A program made the translations under genes and the position numbers. This document shows, piece by piece, positions 16,427 to 24,233 of a stretch of DNA of 38,542 nucleotides. Origin of the DNA: a virus. The notes beneath the pieces were generated by a model that was not told the DNA's origin, did no database searches, and saw nothing but the letters and a program-made list of their open reading frames with translations. How positions within the stretch are numbered: position 1 is the stretch's first letter; each line of letters starts with the position of its first letter. The stretch is taken from the IMG/VR virus record IMGVR_UViG_3300042898_001537, positions 1-38,542 of that record. One strand, 5' to 3'.

Positions 16427-19400
16427 GTGGCAACTTCACAAGATTTCATAAACTATCTTGCCTCCAAACCTAAGACGGGTGGGAGTTCTCGTGGAACTTC
16501 TCGTTCCTCAAGTCCGCTAACTAAATCTCAGATTGACAATTTCAATAAGAAGAAGTCGTCATCTGGTTCAAACAAGTCGTTAGAGGCGTCAAAGAAGAAA
16601 CTTGCTGATTCGATTCTTGCTATTCAAGGATCGAATGCTCCTGAGTGGGCGAAAGCGGATGCTGCAAAGTATTCGACTAAGCCAAAGAAGTCTGATGATT
16701 CACTCCTTGACACAATCAAGGGGGGTCTGGGCACTGGTGTGGCAGGTCTCGGTCAAATCTTGGCAATTCCTCAAACGTTGTTGACTCAACCTATTCGTCG
16801 GGTCATTGATCCGAAACGCAATCTGTTGAAAGACATCATCAGTGGTGAGACAACATCGTCTGCACTTGCTGGTGCCGACTGGTTTAAAGGTTTGCCTGCC
16901 CCAGCGAGGATTGCTATTGGCATTTCCTCAGATATCGCTACCGACCCTTTGACATACCTGTTGGGTGCGGGTTTGATTTCCAAAATTGGTCAGGCTCCTG
17001 GGATTATCCAGAAGATTGATAAAGCGGCTGATGTGCTGCGTGCTGCTGGACGTGTTGACGATGCCACACGTCTGGTGACGTTCGGTGGCAACCTTGCCCG
17101 TAAAGGCAAGGGTGGTATTGGTGGCATTAAGAATGCTGACCTCACTTGGATCGGCAAGACACTAGAGGAAACTGGTGTTGTCGATTTGGGTGGCAAAGCG
17201 TTGAAGGGTGGTTTGTATTTCCAGCCTCCAGGCACAGGTCGGGTTGCGAACTTTGCTTCAAAGAAACTTGGTGGGTCGGGTATCGACTCGGCTAAGTATC
17301 AGGTGTATTTGGGTCGTGGTCCTGTAGTTGAAAAGATTTCTGCTGGTGCATCTAACACGATGAACCGTTTTAAGACTTCAAAGTTGATGTCAACTTTGGG
17401 CGACGCTTACGGTGGCGGCGAAGGCCAGTTGAAGCGCAAGATTTTGAATGCTGAGTCTCCGCAGGAAGCATTGAATCTGAGACGTAATCTTGTTAGTGAT
17501 CGTGTTGAGAATGGTGTTAATGCCACGATCATGAAGATGCACACTCGTAAGGCTTTGACAGTTGACAAGATTGCAGAGAAGGCGGGTGTTGATCGCACGA
17601 TCATTGTTGGCGCTTTGGACGGCAATAAAGATGACATCCTTGAACTGGATTCTTTGATGCCAGGTGGCTCTGCTCTTGTTCGTCGGTTTGATGATGAACT
17701 GATTACTGATACGACCGCGCAGATTACGCGTGTTGTTGAAAGTTTCGGTGGGGATTTGAACGATGTTGCACCGTTGGTTGAGCGTGCGAAAGATCATTTG
17801 CATGGTGTTCTAACCGATGAGGCCCTTGAGGGCATGAACGTATCGAAGAAAGCCAAGTACGCCAATAAGGGTGTTGATGGTTTTGCTATGCCTTCTAAGT
17901 TTGTGCCTGGTGCAAACCATTTAGGTGCACCTATTGGTGATGTTGAGGACCAACTGACTCGTGCTTTCATTATTGGGGAGGACGGTCGTCAATACATTCT
18001 TCTTGGTGAAGTGAATAAGCCTGCTGTTGCGATGGCGGCTGAGCATGGAACTGGCGAAACTGCTGAGCAGTTTCTCAGGTCCAAAATCGGTGAGACTTTG
18101 GAAGGTAACGCTAGGGCTTCAAAAGAAGTTGGCACTGATGGTCCCGTCACACTGGTCCGTTATCTGGATGAGAACGACAAGATTGTTTCGGCAAAGGTCG
18201 CTACGGATGACATCAAATTTCAACAAGTCGATCCGACAGGTCTTGGTGCTAAAACTCAGGTCAATGCTATTAATCGGGCCAAGTATGGGCACGATCTATT
18301 TAGTACTGATTATCGCAAGATTGTTCAAAATCAGATTTATGATTTTGCGAAGGCTGCTGGCGAAGAGGTTCGTGGTCTGTATCTGAAGAAGTATGGGCTT
18401 GCTGTTTCTAAGGGTGAGGATCAGTCGGTTGCTTCTGCGATTGCCGCTCAGCGTGGCATCGTGGTCTCTGCTGATGCTGCTGCTGACCCCGCCTTTAAGA
18501 CGGCTGTTGTTGCGAATGTTGATGATCCTGCGAAGGTCCAGGTTGCTGCTATTGCGGCGAATGGTGCTGCTGATGCACGCACTTCGCTGCCTACGGAACC
18601 AGCGGATTTTTCTGTTCTGTCGTTGACTCCTGAGGAGGCGAAAGCCCATTTCACGGGAGCGGTGGAGGACGCAAAGATTCAAGCGGAAGTTCTTGCTAGT
18701 CGAACTTCTAAAACAAAGTCTGGTCAGGTTCAAAATCTTGAGGATTCTATTGGCAGGACTGAAGCAAGAATTTCTCTTGCTGATGAGCAGATCGACAGGA
18801 TTGACACTTTAATCAACGAGGCTGGGCAGTCGAGTGTGGGCGGTGTGGCTTCAGGCGTTGACTCTTTGGAGGTCAGCGAATTGAAGTCGATTCGTGAATC
18901 AATCTTGGTGAACAAGCAGTCTGATGCTGATTCGCTGAGGATGCTCACTGGTCGCAGTGTCGATGAAGCAAAGTATCTGGCATGGACAAAATCTGGTGAC
19001 GCTCAGCAAGGTTTTGCTGATGCAGTTCTTGACGGTTGGGTCAGTATCTCCCGACACACTCAAGCCCCTGAGCAAGTAGCCGAAGTCATGACAATGCTTG
19101 CGAAAGCAACTGGCCCTGACGAGTTGCCTGGACTGTTTCGTTACTTTGACAAACTCACAAACCTGTTTAAGTCGTGGGCTATTGCCAGCCCTGGTTTCGT
19201 TATGCGAAACGGCATGGGCGGCATGTTCAACAACTATCTGATCGGTGTTGATGCTGGCAGATATTGGGAGTTCATCAAGGCTGATCGTGCGTTCACTACG
19301 GCTTTGAAACGTACTGGTGATGTTGAGCAGGCTTTGGCTGCTGTGCCGAAACGATTCAATAGGCAATATCGTTTGCTGCATTCGTCTGGTGTGTTGGCTG

Positions 19401-20542
19401 AGACGGATCGTGCCAGTGATGCTGTGTTTGGTCTGAACAAATCTTTGGGTCAGGGTGACAGCACTCGGGATGCGTTTGGCTGGTTGGGTAACAACTTTGC
19501 TACCCGTGGCGTTTACGATGTGAACTCTCGTATGGAACGTGTGTTGCGTGGTGCAGCAGGCATGGATGCTGCTGCCAAAACTGATTCGTTGGACGGTATT
19601 TACGAATCCGTGTTTAAGGCTCACTTTGATTACTCGGATCTCAACAGGTTTGAGGTCAATAGGATGAAGCGTGTGTCGCCTTTCTACACTTGGACTCGAA
19701 AGAATCTGCCGTTGCAGATGGAGATGCTGTTCAAAAATCCGAAGGCGTACAACCGTTACAACATTTTCAAGAAGAACATTGAGTCGGTTACTCCTGAGGA
19801 AGATTTGGTTCCGACTTGGATGAAGGATCGTTTGAACATTCGTCTACCGTTCACCAGTAAAGACGGTCAGATGTATATTCTTCCTGATCTGCCTTTCACA
19901 TCATTGAACATGTTTACGAATGTTGATGAGTTGGCTGGTCAGATCAACCCTGTCATTAAGACTCCTGTTGAACTGTTGATGAACCGTAAAATGTATTTCG
20001 GTAAATCAGCACCGTTTAAGGAGGGGTATGTTCAGATGCCTGACATGCTCACTAAGACGGGTATTGCTCAGGCGATGTATTTGGTTGGTCTTGCTGAGCG
20101 GGATATTGACGGCAAGTTTTTGACTCGTGATAAGACGTTGTATGCGGCTGAACAGTTTTTGCCGTTCTTTGGTCGGATGCGGCGTCTGTTGCCGTCTGAA
20201 AAGAAATATGATGAGCGTGCGGTTACGACTTGGATCAACTTCCTGTTTGGTACAGGTTTGCGTACGAACACGATGACGGACAGGTCCTCGGAGATTTATT
20301 ATCGTCAGCGCAGTGTTGATGACATTGCGAAGGATTTGAACTCGCTGGGCTATGGGGGTTACACCTATTGGGATAAGCGTGTTGAGACTTCTCGTAAGCC
20401 GAAGGATACGGACAAGCGTCCGTATCTGACGTTGAACCAACCTAAGGGTGGTTTGCCGTACGACTCTCCTTACACAAACGTTTCGGGTTCTAATGCTGCG
20501 GCTGTTGCTGCGATTACTCGCATGAAAGACAGTCAAAAGTAA
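16427..20542 (+). CDS. Very large internal virion protein
   Basis: At 1371 residues this is by far the longest gene. It starts at GTG 16427, six bases after the previous stop, with no clear ribosome site. The N-terminal 70 residues are Ser/Lys-rich. Glycine-rich hydrophobic stretches suited to membrane insertion follow (about 94-125 GTGVAGLGQILAIPQTL, and 150-190). A long mixed helical region comes next, then a conserved-looking C-terminal half with SWAIASPGFVMRNGMGGMFN (about 905-925) and SPFYTWTRKNLPLQMEML (about 1085-1103), sequence styles seen in large structural proteins of uncultured phages. It probably acts like T7 gp15/gp16, extending the tail through the envelope. I see no lytic transglycosylase motif. 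Confidence 0.75.
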   Translation: MATSQDFINYLASKPKTGGSSRGTSRSSSPLTKSQIDNFNKKKSSSGSNKSLEASKKKLADSILAIQGSNAPEWAKADAAKYSTKPKKSDDSLLDTIKGGLGTGVAGLGQILAIPQTLLTQPIRRVIDPKRNLLKDIISGETTSSALAGADWFKGLPAPARIAIGISSDIATDPLTYLLGAGLISKIGQAPGIIQKIDKAADVLRAAGRVDDATRLVTFGGNLARKGKGGIGGIKNADLTWIGKTLEETGVVDLGGKALKGGLYFQPPGTGRVANFASKKLGGSGIDSAKYQVYLGRGPVVEKISAGASNTMNRFKTSKLMSTLGDAYGGGEGQLKRKILNAESPQEALNLRRNLVSDRVENGVNATIMKMHTRKALTVDKIAEKAGVDRTIIVGALDGNKDDILELDSLMPGGSALVRRFDDELITDTTAQITRVVESFGGDLNDVAPLVERAKDHLHGVLTDEALEGMNVSKKAKYANKGVDGFAMPSKFVPGANHLGAPIGDVEDQLTRAFIIGEDGRQYILLGEVNKPAVAMAAEHGTGETAEQFLRSKIGETLEGNARASKEVGTDGPVTLVRYLDENDKIVSAKVATDDIKFQQVDPTGLGAKTQVNAINRAKYGHDLFSTDYRKIVQNQIYDFAKAAGEEVRGLYLKKYGLAVSKGEDQSVASAIAAQRGIVVSADAAADPAFKTAVVANVDDPAKVQVAAIAANGAADARTSLPTEPADFSVLSLTPEEAKAHFTGAVEDAKIQAEVLASRTSKTKSGQVQNLEDSIGRTEARISLADEQIDRIDTLINEAGQSSVGGVASGVDSLEVSELKSIRESILVNKQSDADSLRMLTGRSVDEAKYLAWTKSGDAQQGFADAVLDGWVSISRHTQAPEQVAEVMTMLAKATGPDELPGLFRYFDKLTNLFKSWAIASPGFVMRNGMGGMFNNYLIGVDAGRYWEFIKADRAFTTALKRTGDVEQALAAVPKRFNRQYRLLHSSGVLAETDRASDAVFGLNKSLGQGDSTRDAFGWLGNNFATRGVYDVNSRMERVLRGAAGMDAAAKTDSLDGIYESVFKAHFDYSDLNRFEVNRMKRVSPFYTWTRKNLPLQMEMLFKNPKAYNRYNIFKKNIESVTPEEDLVPTWMKDRLNIRLPFTSKDGQMYILPDLPFTSLNMFTNVDELAGQINPVIKTPVELLMNRKMYFGKSAPFKEGYVQMPDMLTKTGIAQAMYLVGLAERDIDGKFLTRDKTLYAAEQFLPFFGRMRRLLPSEKKYDERAVTTWINFLFGTGLRTNTMTDRSSEIYYRQRSVDDIAKDLNSLGYGGYTYWDKRVETSRKPKDTDKRPYLTLNQPKGGLPYDSPYTNVSGSNAAAVAAITRMKDSQK

Positions 20543-20835
20543 TGGATGTGGTGTTGCGGTTTGTTGAAACCGCCATTGTCCCCATTGTTGTGGCTGGTGT
20601 CACAGCGGGGGTGGGGGCTTGGGCGTTGATCCGTTCTCATCGTAAAGATGTGCAGGGGTTGGATGATCGCAACACTGAGCAGCATCATCAGAATGCTGCG
20701 TTACTGACCCACCTCAGCAATCAGGTTGGTGGGATTGACTCCAAGGTTGATCGGTTGGATCAGCGGCTGGATTATGTCCAGCAGTGGGCTAGTGAGCATG
20801 AAATCACCCATTTGATTGAGGATTCTGCCCCGTAG
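20542..20835 (+). CDS. Membrane-anchored coiled-coil protein (lysis or tail associated)
   Basis: This 97-residue protein has one N-terminal membrane helix (about 8-29, VETAIVPIVVAGVTAGVGAWAL), then basic residues and a heptad-containing cytoplasmic or periplasmic segment (about 45-85, LLTHLSNQVGGIDSKVDRLD, QRLDYVQQW). This layout resembles small proteins encoded beside endolysins in actinophages (DUF2746-like) and could be a second holin or a spanin-like partner. It overlaps the upstream TAA (TAATG) and is followed by a 116-base gap before the endolysin. Confidence 0.7.
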   Translation: MDVVLRFVETAIVPIVVAGVTAGVGAWALIRSHRKDVQGLDDRNTEQHHQNAALLTHLSNQVGGIDSKVDRLDQRLDYVQQWASEHEITHLIEDSAP

Positions 20836-20892
20836 ACCCCGTTCTGTTCGTACGGGTGTTCTATAGGTCGTACAGTCGTTCGATGGGGTTTG

Positions 20893-20908
20893 GGGTGTAA
20901 TCACCCCA
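20893..20908 (+). other. Small hairpin in the gap before the endolysin gene
   Basis: GGGGTG and CACCCC form a 6-bp stem with a TAAT loop within the 116-base gap after the coiled-coil protein gene. No T-run follows, so it is at best a weak terminator or pause site. Confidence 0.4.
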
Positions 20909-20951
20909 CCCGACAGGCTGAAATCGCTTAGAACGCATTCTGGAGGCTGGT

Positions 20952-21845
20952 TTGGGCGGGACATTTCGCCTAAATGGTGTGACTGACTACTTCCTGCTGA
21001 ATAACCCTCCTGCTTCCCGCCAATTCTGGGAATCCCGCAATGCCCCCCTGACTGGGGGTGTCGTTCTCCACACTACTGAAGGTGTCGGTGGCGATGACTC
21101 GGCTGAGAACACCGCCCGCTACATAAGCACAAGGTCGAACCCTGGCTCGTATCACTGCATTGTTGATTGGAACTCCACCGTGTTCCTGATGCCAGACGAT
21201 TACACAGCGTTCGGTGTGGCGACGAGTGGCTACAACAGTCGCTGCTGGAACATTGCACTCGCGTGCAAGGGCTCAGAACTGGGTGTCGATGATTGGGCAA
21301 CAAACGTCATGATTGATCGTGCCGCCAAAGAGATGGTGGAGTTTTGGCGACGCCACGGTATTGACCCTATTGAAGCAAACCGTTCGATTGGTGCTGGCGT
21401 TCTTGAAGGTCCAGGTTGGGCGCAACATGGTGAAGTCCAGCCACAAGATCGTAGCGACGCTTGGGTGCATCATCCTCAGGCGTGGGGTTTGGGCATCACG
21501 CTGGCGGTGGCGATCAGCCGTCACGCAGGCCAATACGAGGCTGCACCACCTCCCGCTGAGATTCCTGCACCGATCCCTGATCTTGGTTGGATTGCTGAAG
21601 CAATCAACCATGCACGTTCACAGGTGCTGCGTCGTGGTTCCAAAGGTGACGCCGTGAAGTGGCTGCAAGCATTCCTGAATCAGCGTTCTCAGGAAAATCT
21701 TGTTGTTGACGGAGTGTTCGGTCCAGCGACAGATGCTGCTGTACGGAAGTTTCAGAAAAACGCTAAAGCGTTCTTTAATCTGCCAGCAAAGTTTCAGGTA
21801 GATGGAATTGTTGGACCGCAAACCTGGTTCATTTTAACTGCTTAG
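20952..21845 (+). CDS. Endolysin: N-acetylmuramoyl-L-alanine amidase with peptidoglycan-binding domain
   Basis: The 297-residue enzyme cuts the bond between muramic acid and the stem peptide. Residues about 30-190 are an amidase_2/PGRP-type domain: GGVVLHTTEG with H40, SYHCIVDWNSTVFLMPDD with H68, WNIALACKG, and QHGEVQPQDRSDAWVHHP with H159, a likely set of zinc and catalytic residues. A Pro/Ala linker (198-210) joins a peptidoglycan-binding domain of PG_binding_1 type (about 226-295: VLRRGSKGDAVKWLQAFL, DGVFGPATDAAVRKFQ, DGIVGPQTW). There is no signal peptide, so release depends on a holin. The TTG start is supported by a GGAGG site five bases upstream. Confidence 0.93.
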   Translation: MGGTFRLNGVTDYFLLNNPPASRQFWESRNAPLTGGVVLHTTEGVGGDDSAENTARYISTRSNPGSYHCIVDWNSTVFLMPDDYTAFGVATSGYNSRCWNIALACKGSELGVDDWATNVMIDRAAKEMVEFWRRHGIDPIEANRSIGAGVLEGPGWAQHGEVQPQDRSDAWVHHPQAWGLGITLAVAISRHAGQYEAAPPPAEIPAPIPDLGWIAEAINHARSQVLRRGSKGDAVKWLQAFLNQRSQENLVVDGVFGPATDAAVRKFQKNAKAFFNLPAKFQVDGIVGPQTWFILTA

Positions 21846-21855
21846 GAGAATGAAA

Positions 21856-22089
21856 ATGACGAGTCGTACAACGGGTATTGCAGGTGCAGTTATTGGTCTT
21901 GTTCAGGCTGTGATCCTGCTGGTAAACGCTTTTGGTTGGGCAGAGGTTACGGGTGAGCAGTCTGCTGCTATTACCGCAGTCGTTACTGCGGTTGTGACTG
22001 TTGTTGCCAGTCGCAAGGTAAACGATCAGATTGGTGTCGCCTTGCACACAGAAGTCCCTACTGATGACGCTGGCACCGCCTCGGCCTGA
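21856..22089 (+). CDS. Holin
   Basis: This 77-residue protein has two hydrophobic segments (about 7-26 GIAGAVIGLVQAVILLVNAF and 36-54 AAITAVVTAVVTVVAS), a short turn between them and a charged C-terminus, the layout of small class II holins. It follows the endolysin directly. ATG 21856 is preferred over ATG 21850, because AGGAG is seven bases from the former but only one from the latter. Two nearby starts recall dual-start holins, in which the longer form acts as an inhibitor; here the longer form adds Met-Lys only. Confidence 0.85.
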   Translation: MTSRTTGIAGAVIGLVQAVILLVNAFGWAEVTGEQSAAITAVVTAVVTVVASRKVNDQIGVALHTEVPTDDAGTASA

Positions 22090-22228
22090 CTGGGATCTGG
22101 ACGATCCCGACCACGCCAAACCCGAGTCAGATGACGACTATGAGTATGTTGAACCTGATGCGGTTCCTGCTAGGCGGGTAGATCCTTCCGAGGATCAACC
22201 GTTTCAGATTCCTGTAGGCCCGATTTAA
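22064..22228 (+). CDS. Possible small acidic protein after the holin
   Basis: This 54-residue reading frame overlaps the holin end by 26 bases and the end of a minus-strand gene by 59 bases. The product is very acidic and proline-rich (DWDLDDPDHAKPESDDDYEY). Start choice is unsure and no ribosome site is visible. The acidic codons could be real, but the double overlap makes it doubtful. Confidence 0.38.
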   Translation: MTLAPPRPDWDLDDPDHAKPESDDDYEYVEPDAVPARRVDPSEDQPFQIPVGPI

Positions 22229-22382
22229 CGTCGTACTCATCCCATAGTGCGTGACGCATGGCGGATCGAACTTGTTCCGCTTCGTCTTGTTTGACCAGAT
22301 GCCACGGTTTCACCATTTTTCGGATCAAGCCGACAGGCATGGTTACAGTGACTACTTGTTCATCAGGCATTCGATAAGTCAT
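22170..22382 (-). CDS. Small beta-helix-helix protein, paralog A
   Basis: This 70-residue protein starts at ATG 22382, nine bases after AAAGG; an ATG at 22391 is too close to that site. It has a strand-like VVTVTMP (about 10-16), then two helices (LIRKMVKPW and DEAEQVRSAMRHALWDE). The same order occurs in the next two genes upstream (22363-22524 and 22514-22744), so the three look like tandem paralogs. A ribbon-helix-helix-like DNA-binding role is possible but not shown. It is the last gene of the leftward operon. Confidence 0.65.
   Translation of the reverse strand: MTYRMPDEQVVTVTMPVGLIRKMVKPWHLVKQDEAEQVRSAMRHALWDEYDVKSGLQESETVDPRKDLPA
22181..22196. other. Small inverted repeat at the operon convergence
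   Basis: GATCCT (22181-22186) and AGGATC (22191-22196) flank a TCCG loop where the late (plus) and early (minus) operons meet. It lies inside both coding ends. It could act as a bidirectional terminator, but there is no T-run on either strand. Confidence 0.35.
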
Positions 22383-22524
22383 TAGTTTCATCCTTTACAA
22401 GACTTTGTTGGCACGCAAGTTCAAAGACATCTCTTGGGTATCGGGTGAGTCGAAGTCGGTCGGCTGCCGCCTTGACGATCCAACGAGGCAGAAACACGGC
22501 GATCATTTCATCTTCATTGTCCAT
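22363..22524 (-). CDS. Very small protein, paralog B
   Basis: This 53-residue frame runs from ATG 22524, which overlaps the preceding stop by 11 bases, to TGA at 22363, overlapping the next gene. It has a strand-like MIAVFLP (about 7-13), helix WIVKAAADRL and helix PRDVFELACQQSLVKDE, the same layout as its neighbours. That shared pattern supports it being real despite its small size. Confidence 0.62.
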   Translation of the reverse strand: MDNEDEMIAVFLPRWIVKAAADRLRLTRYPRDVFELACQQSLVKDETNDLSNA

Positions 22525-22744
22525 TAGTTGACTCCCAATCAATCGCTTTGCGGAATGCCGTCATAACAGCATCCTTGGGATTCAGGTACACGATCTGATC
22601 TTTAGAGAAGTTCGCCCATCGCTGCACCAGGGACAACGGCAACTCAACCATCACTGTTGCCTCAGGTTTGATTTCAGGCATCGCTTCTTCTAGTCCATGC
22701 AGCGCACTGATGCTGGCAACTGATTGTGAACCATAACTACCCAT
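22514..22744 (-). CDS. Small beta-helix-helix protein, paralog C
   Basis: This 76-residue protein starts at ATG 22744, sharing a base with the TAA of the upstream gene. The motif ATVMVELPLSLVQRWANF followed by PKDAVMTAFRKAIDWE aligns in layout with paralogs A and B. The N-terminal 20 residues are extra; an internal ATG at 22681 after AGAAGAAG would remove them. The function is unknown, possibly a DNA-binding or anti-host small protein. Confidence 0.66.
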   Translation of the reverse strand: MGSYGSQSVASISALHGLEEAMPEIKPEATVMVELPLSLVQRWANFSKDQIVYLNPKDAVMTAFRKAIDWESTNGQ

Positions 22745-22920
22745 TACAAATCAACCATCTTTTCTTTAGTATTTTGGCGTACCGAATGTCGATACAACTC
22801 CAACTGCCCTGACAGAGATTCAATGGCACCCGCAGCAGCAAGCAGTAGAGCAACGTGCTCACTGATCCCTGCGGGGGAGGCTGCATACCGCAACCGTTCA
22901 GCAATGTCCTGATTGTTCAT
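22744..22920 (-). CDS. Small hypothetical protein
   Basis: This 58-residue frame starts at ATG 22920, overlapping the upstream stop as ATGA, and ends with a TAA that overlaps the next ATG (TAATG). Coupling on both sides and AAGGTAAAG upstream support it. The product is mostly helical (IAERLRYAASPAGISEHVAL, then LLAAAGAIESLSGQLELYRH). No family was recognised. Confidence 0.68.
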   Translation of the reverse strand: MNNQDIAERLRYAASPAGISEHVALLLAAAGAIESLSGQLELYRHSVRQNTKEKMVDL

Positions 22921-23141
22921 TGCTTTACCTTGTGTTTGGTGACGCTATTTAAACGTTGGATGTCGGCCAGTAGCAGTTCATTCTGATCCCGCAAATAGCG
23001 GATCTCTACCGCTGCCTCTGCAACATCATCTTCACACCAGTCGGCACCGCATCCGCAGTGTTCACGGCAACTTGCATAGCAAGTGCAGTCTCTACCAGCG
23101 TTTTCCAGTCGAACAAGAATGTCTTCTTCAGTTCTACTCAT
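22917..23141 (-). CDS. Small cysteine-rich coiled-coil protein
   Basis: The 74-residue product has a compact cysteine cluster, CTCYASCREHCGCGADWC (about 19-36, six Cys and one His), which probably binds metal. A helix follows (about 40-68, VAEAAVEIRYLRDQNELLLA, DIQRL) able to form a coiled coil. ATG 23141 lies within the last codons of the upstream gene (ATGAGTAG). The function is unknown. Confidence 0.72.
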   Translation of the reverse strand: MSRTEEDILVRLENAGRDCTCYASCREHCGCGADWCEDDVAEAAVEIRYLRDQNELLLADIQRLNSVTKHKVKQ

Positions 23142-23328
23142 AATCTTCTTCGTCTGTGTCGGGCAACTCATAGGCGTCTAGTTCCCATTGCAAAGCGACT
23201 TTGAGCATTCCAATGACTTCCCACGGATGAACCTCATCATCCGTGTTCACCTCTAGGGACATGGAACCGTCTGCTTCAATGATGCGGACGATGTGGACTC
23301 CGCCAAGTTCAATGCGTTCATCGGGCAT
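23134..23328 (-). CDS. Small conserved-type phage protein
   Basis: This 64-residue protein starts at ATG 23328, five bases after TTGGAGG. A beta hairpin (VHIVRIIEADGSMSLEVNTD) is followed by a helix (WEVIGMLKVALQWELDA) and an acidic tail. Small proteins of this design occur widely in actinophage early regions, with no known function. It overlaps its upstream neighbour by 11 bases and its downstream neighbour by 8. Confidence 0.75.
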   Translation of the reverse strand: MPDERIELGGVHIVRIIEADGSMSLEVNTDDEVHPWEVIGMLKVALQWELDAYELPDTDEEDYE

Positions 23329-23563
23329 GGTTGCCTCCAAGGAATCTGTTCAGCAGAACGTCTACTTCTGCGACTTTGGATTCGTTGACGTGAACCCATT
23401 CGCTAAGTAGCCAGTGCGCCAGTTCCCGACATTCCGCATCAAGTAATTCGATGCGGTCTTCTAACCGTTGATTACGTCCTGCCGTTGTGGTCCATCGTTC
23501 CACCCACCACAAACGGTCATCTTCAACTTTCCGCAACCGTCGCTTCAGTTCTTTCTTTTTCAC
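23318..23563 (-). CDS. Basic coiled-coil protein
   Basis: This 81-residue helical protein begins MKKKELKRRLRKVEDD and continues with long heptad-rich helices (NQRLEDRIELLDAECRELAH). GTG 23563 overlaps the stop of the upstream transglycosylase (GTGA). A longer in-frame extension upstream would run antisense-like through that gene and was rejected. It may partner the hydrolase or bind nucleic acid; neither is shown. Confidence 0.7.
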   Translation of the reverse strand: MKKKELKRRLRKVEDDRLWWVERWTTTAGRNQRLEDRIELLDAECRELAHWLLSEWVHVNESKVAEVDVLLNRFLGGNHAR

Positions 23564-24051
23564 TGACAGGCCCCGTTCCACGGTTTCGCACCCAGTTCGT
23601 TGTACGCACCTAGGGCTACAGCGTCCTGGTCGGCGGGGGCAGCAAGGTTTGGTTTGACACCAATCAGGTCGTGTCGTCCAATCCGTCCAGCGAAGGTGTC
23701 CCATCCGCCTTGATAAAACTGGTAGGCACCCATGAAGGTTCCTGTTGAGTTCACTGCCTGATAGTTGCCTCGGGATTCACGCCAGCGAATGCACTCAAAG
23801 AACGCTTCGGTTGTTCGACTTGATTTGGGTGGGTGTGTTGCCGCTGGTTTTGGTTTGGTGGTGGTCGTGGTGTTCATCCAACTGAGGTCAACGGTCGTGG
23901 TCGTCGTTTCGATTGGGGTGACCATGACTGCTGGTTCCACCACGATCTCGTTTGTGACTGGTCGATCTGTTTGATCCCAAATCAGCAGCATTATCAATGC
24001 TGTGAGGATCGCTAGAAGAATGAAGCCGTGTTTCCATGTTGGGTTTCTCAT
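23560..24051 (-). CDS. Membrane-anchored Rpf-like transglycosylase
   Basis: The 163-residue protein has a cytoplasmic start, one membrane helix (about 9-25, GFILLAILTALIMLLIW), a Thr-rich outer linker (49-66), and a C-terminal domain (82-163) of the transglycosylase-like, resuscitation-promoting-factor type: FFECIRWRESRGNYQAVNST with catalytic candidate E92, GTFMGAYQFYQGGWDTFAG, then Cys162 near the end, likely disulfide-bonded with Cys87. It would cut glycan strands outside the membrane. It lies in the early-strand operon rather than beside the endolysin. ATG 24051 overlaps the upstream stop (ATGA), with GGAG upstream. The domain points to an actinobacterial host. Confidence 0.85.
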   Translation of the reverse strand: MRNPTWKHGFILLAILTALIMLLIWDQTDRPVTNEIVVEPAVMVTPIETTTTTVDLSWMNTTTTTKPKPAATHPPKSSRTTEAFFECIRWRESRGNYQAVNSTGTFMGAYQFYQGGWDTFAGRIGRHDLIGVKPNLAAPADQDAVALGAYNELGAKPWNGACQ

Positions 24052-24233
24052 TGCACTTGCTCCAGTCCATAGACCCGCACTGCGGGTACACAAAAATCAG
24101 ATCCGTCTTGCCATTCCAAAGACTCGGCTTCGGTCCACGGCAAACCCTCATGGGTTTCACAAACCACTTCACTGATCCAGCCTTGAGTTATGCCGTGGCT
24201 GATCCAGTCCTCGAAATCATCTCTATTGCTCAT
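24048..24233 (-). CDS. Small acidic conserved-type protein
   Basis: This 61-residue protein starts at ATG 24233, overlapping the upstream TGA (ATGA). It contains VVCETHEGLPWTEAESLEW and DGSDFCVPAVRVY, a pattern seen in small actinophage proteins where Cys and His could hold a metal. The function is unknown. It is coupled at both ends. Confidence 0.75.
   Translation of the reverse strand: MSNRDDFEDWISHGITQGWISEVVCETHEGLPWTEAESLEWQDGSDFCVPAVRVYGLEQVQ

Noticed and set aside
18899-19624. 241-codon minus-strand frame inside the giant virion gene
   Set aside because: It is a shadow of the plus-strand coding frame with no ribosome site or neighbours.
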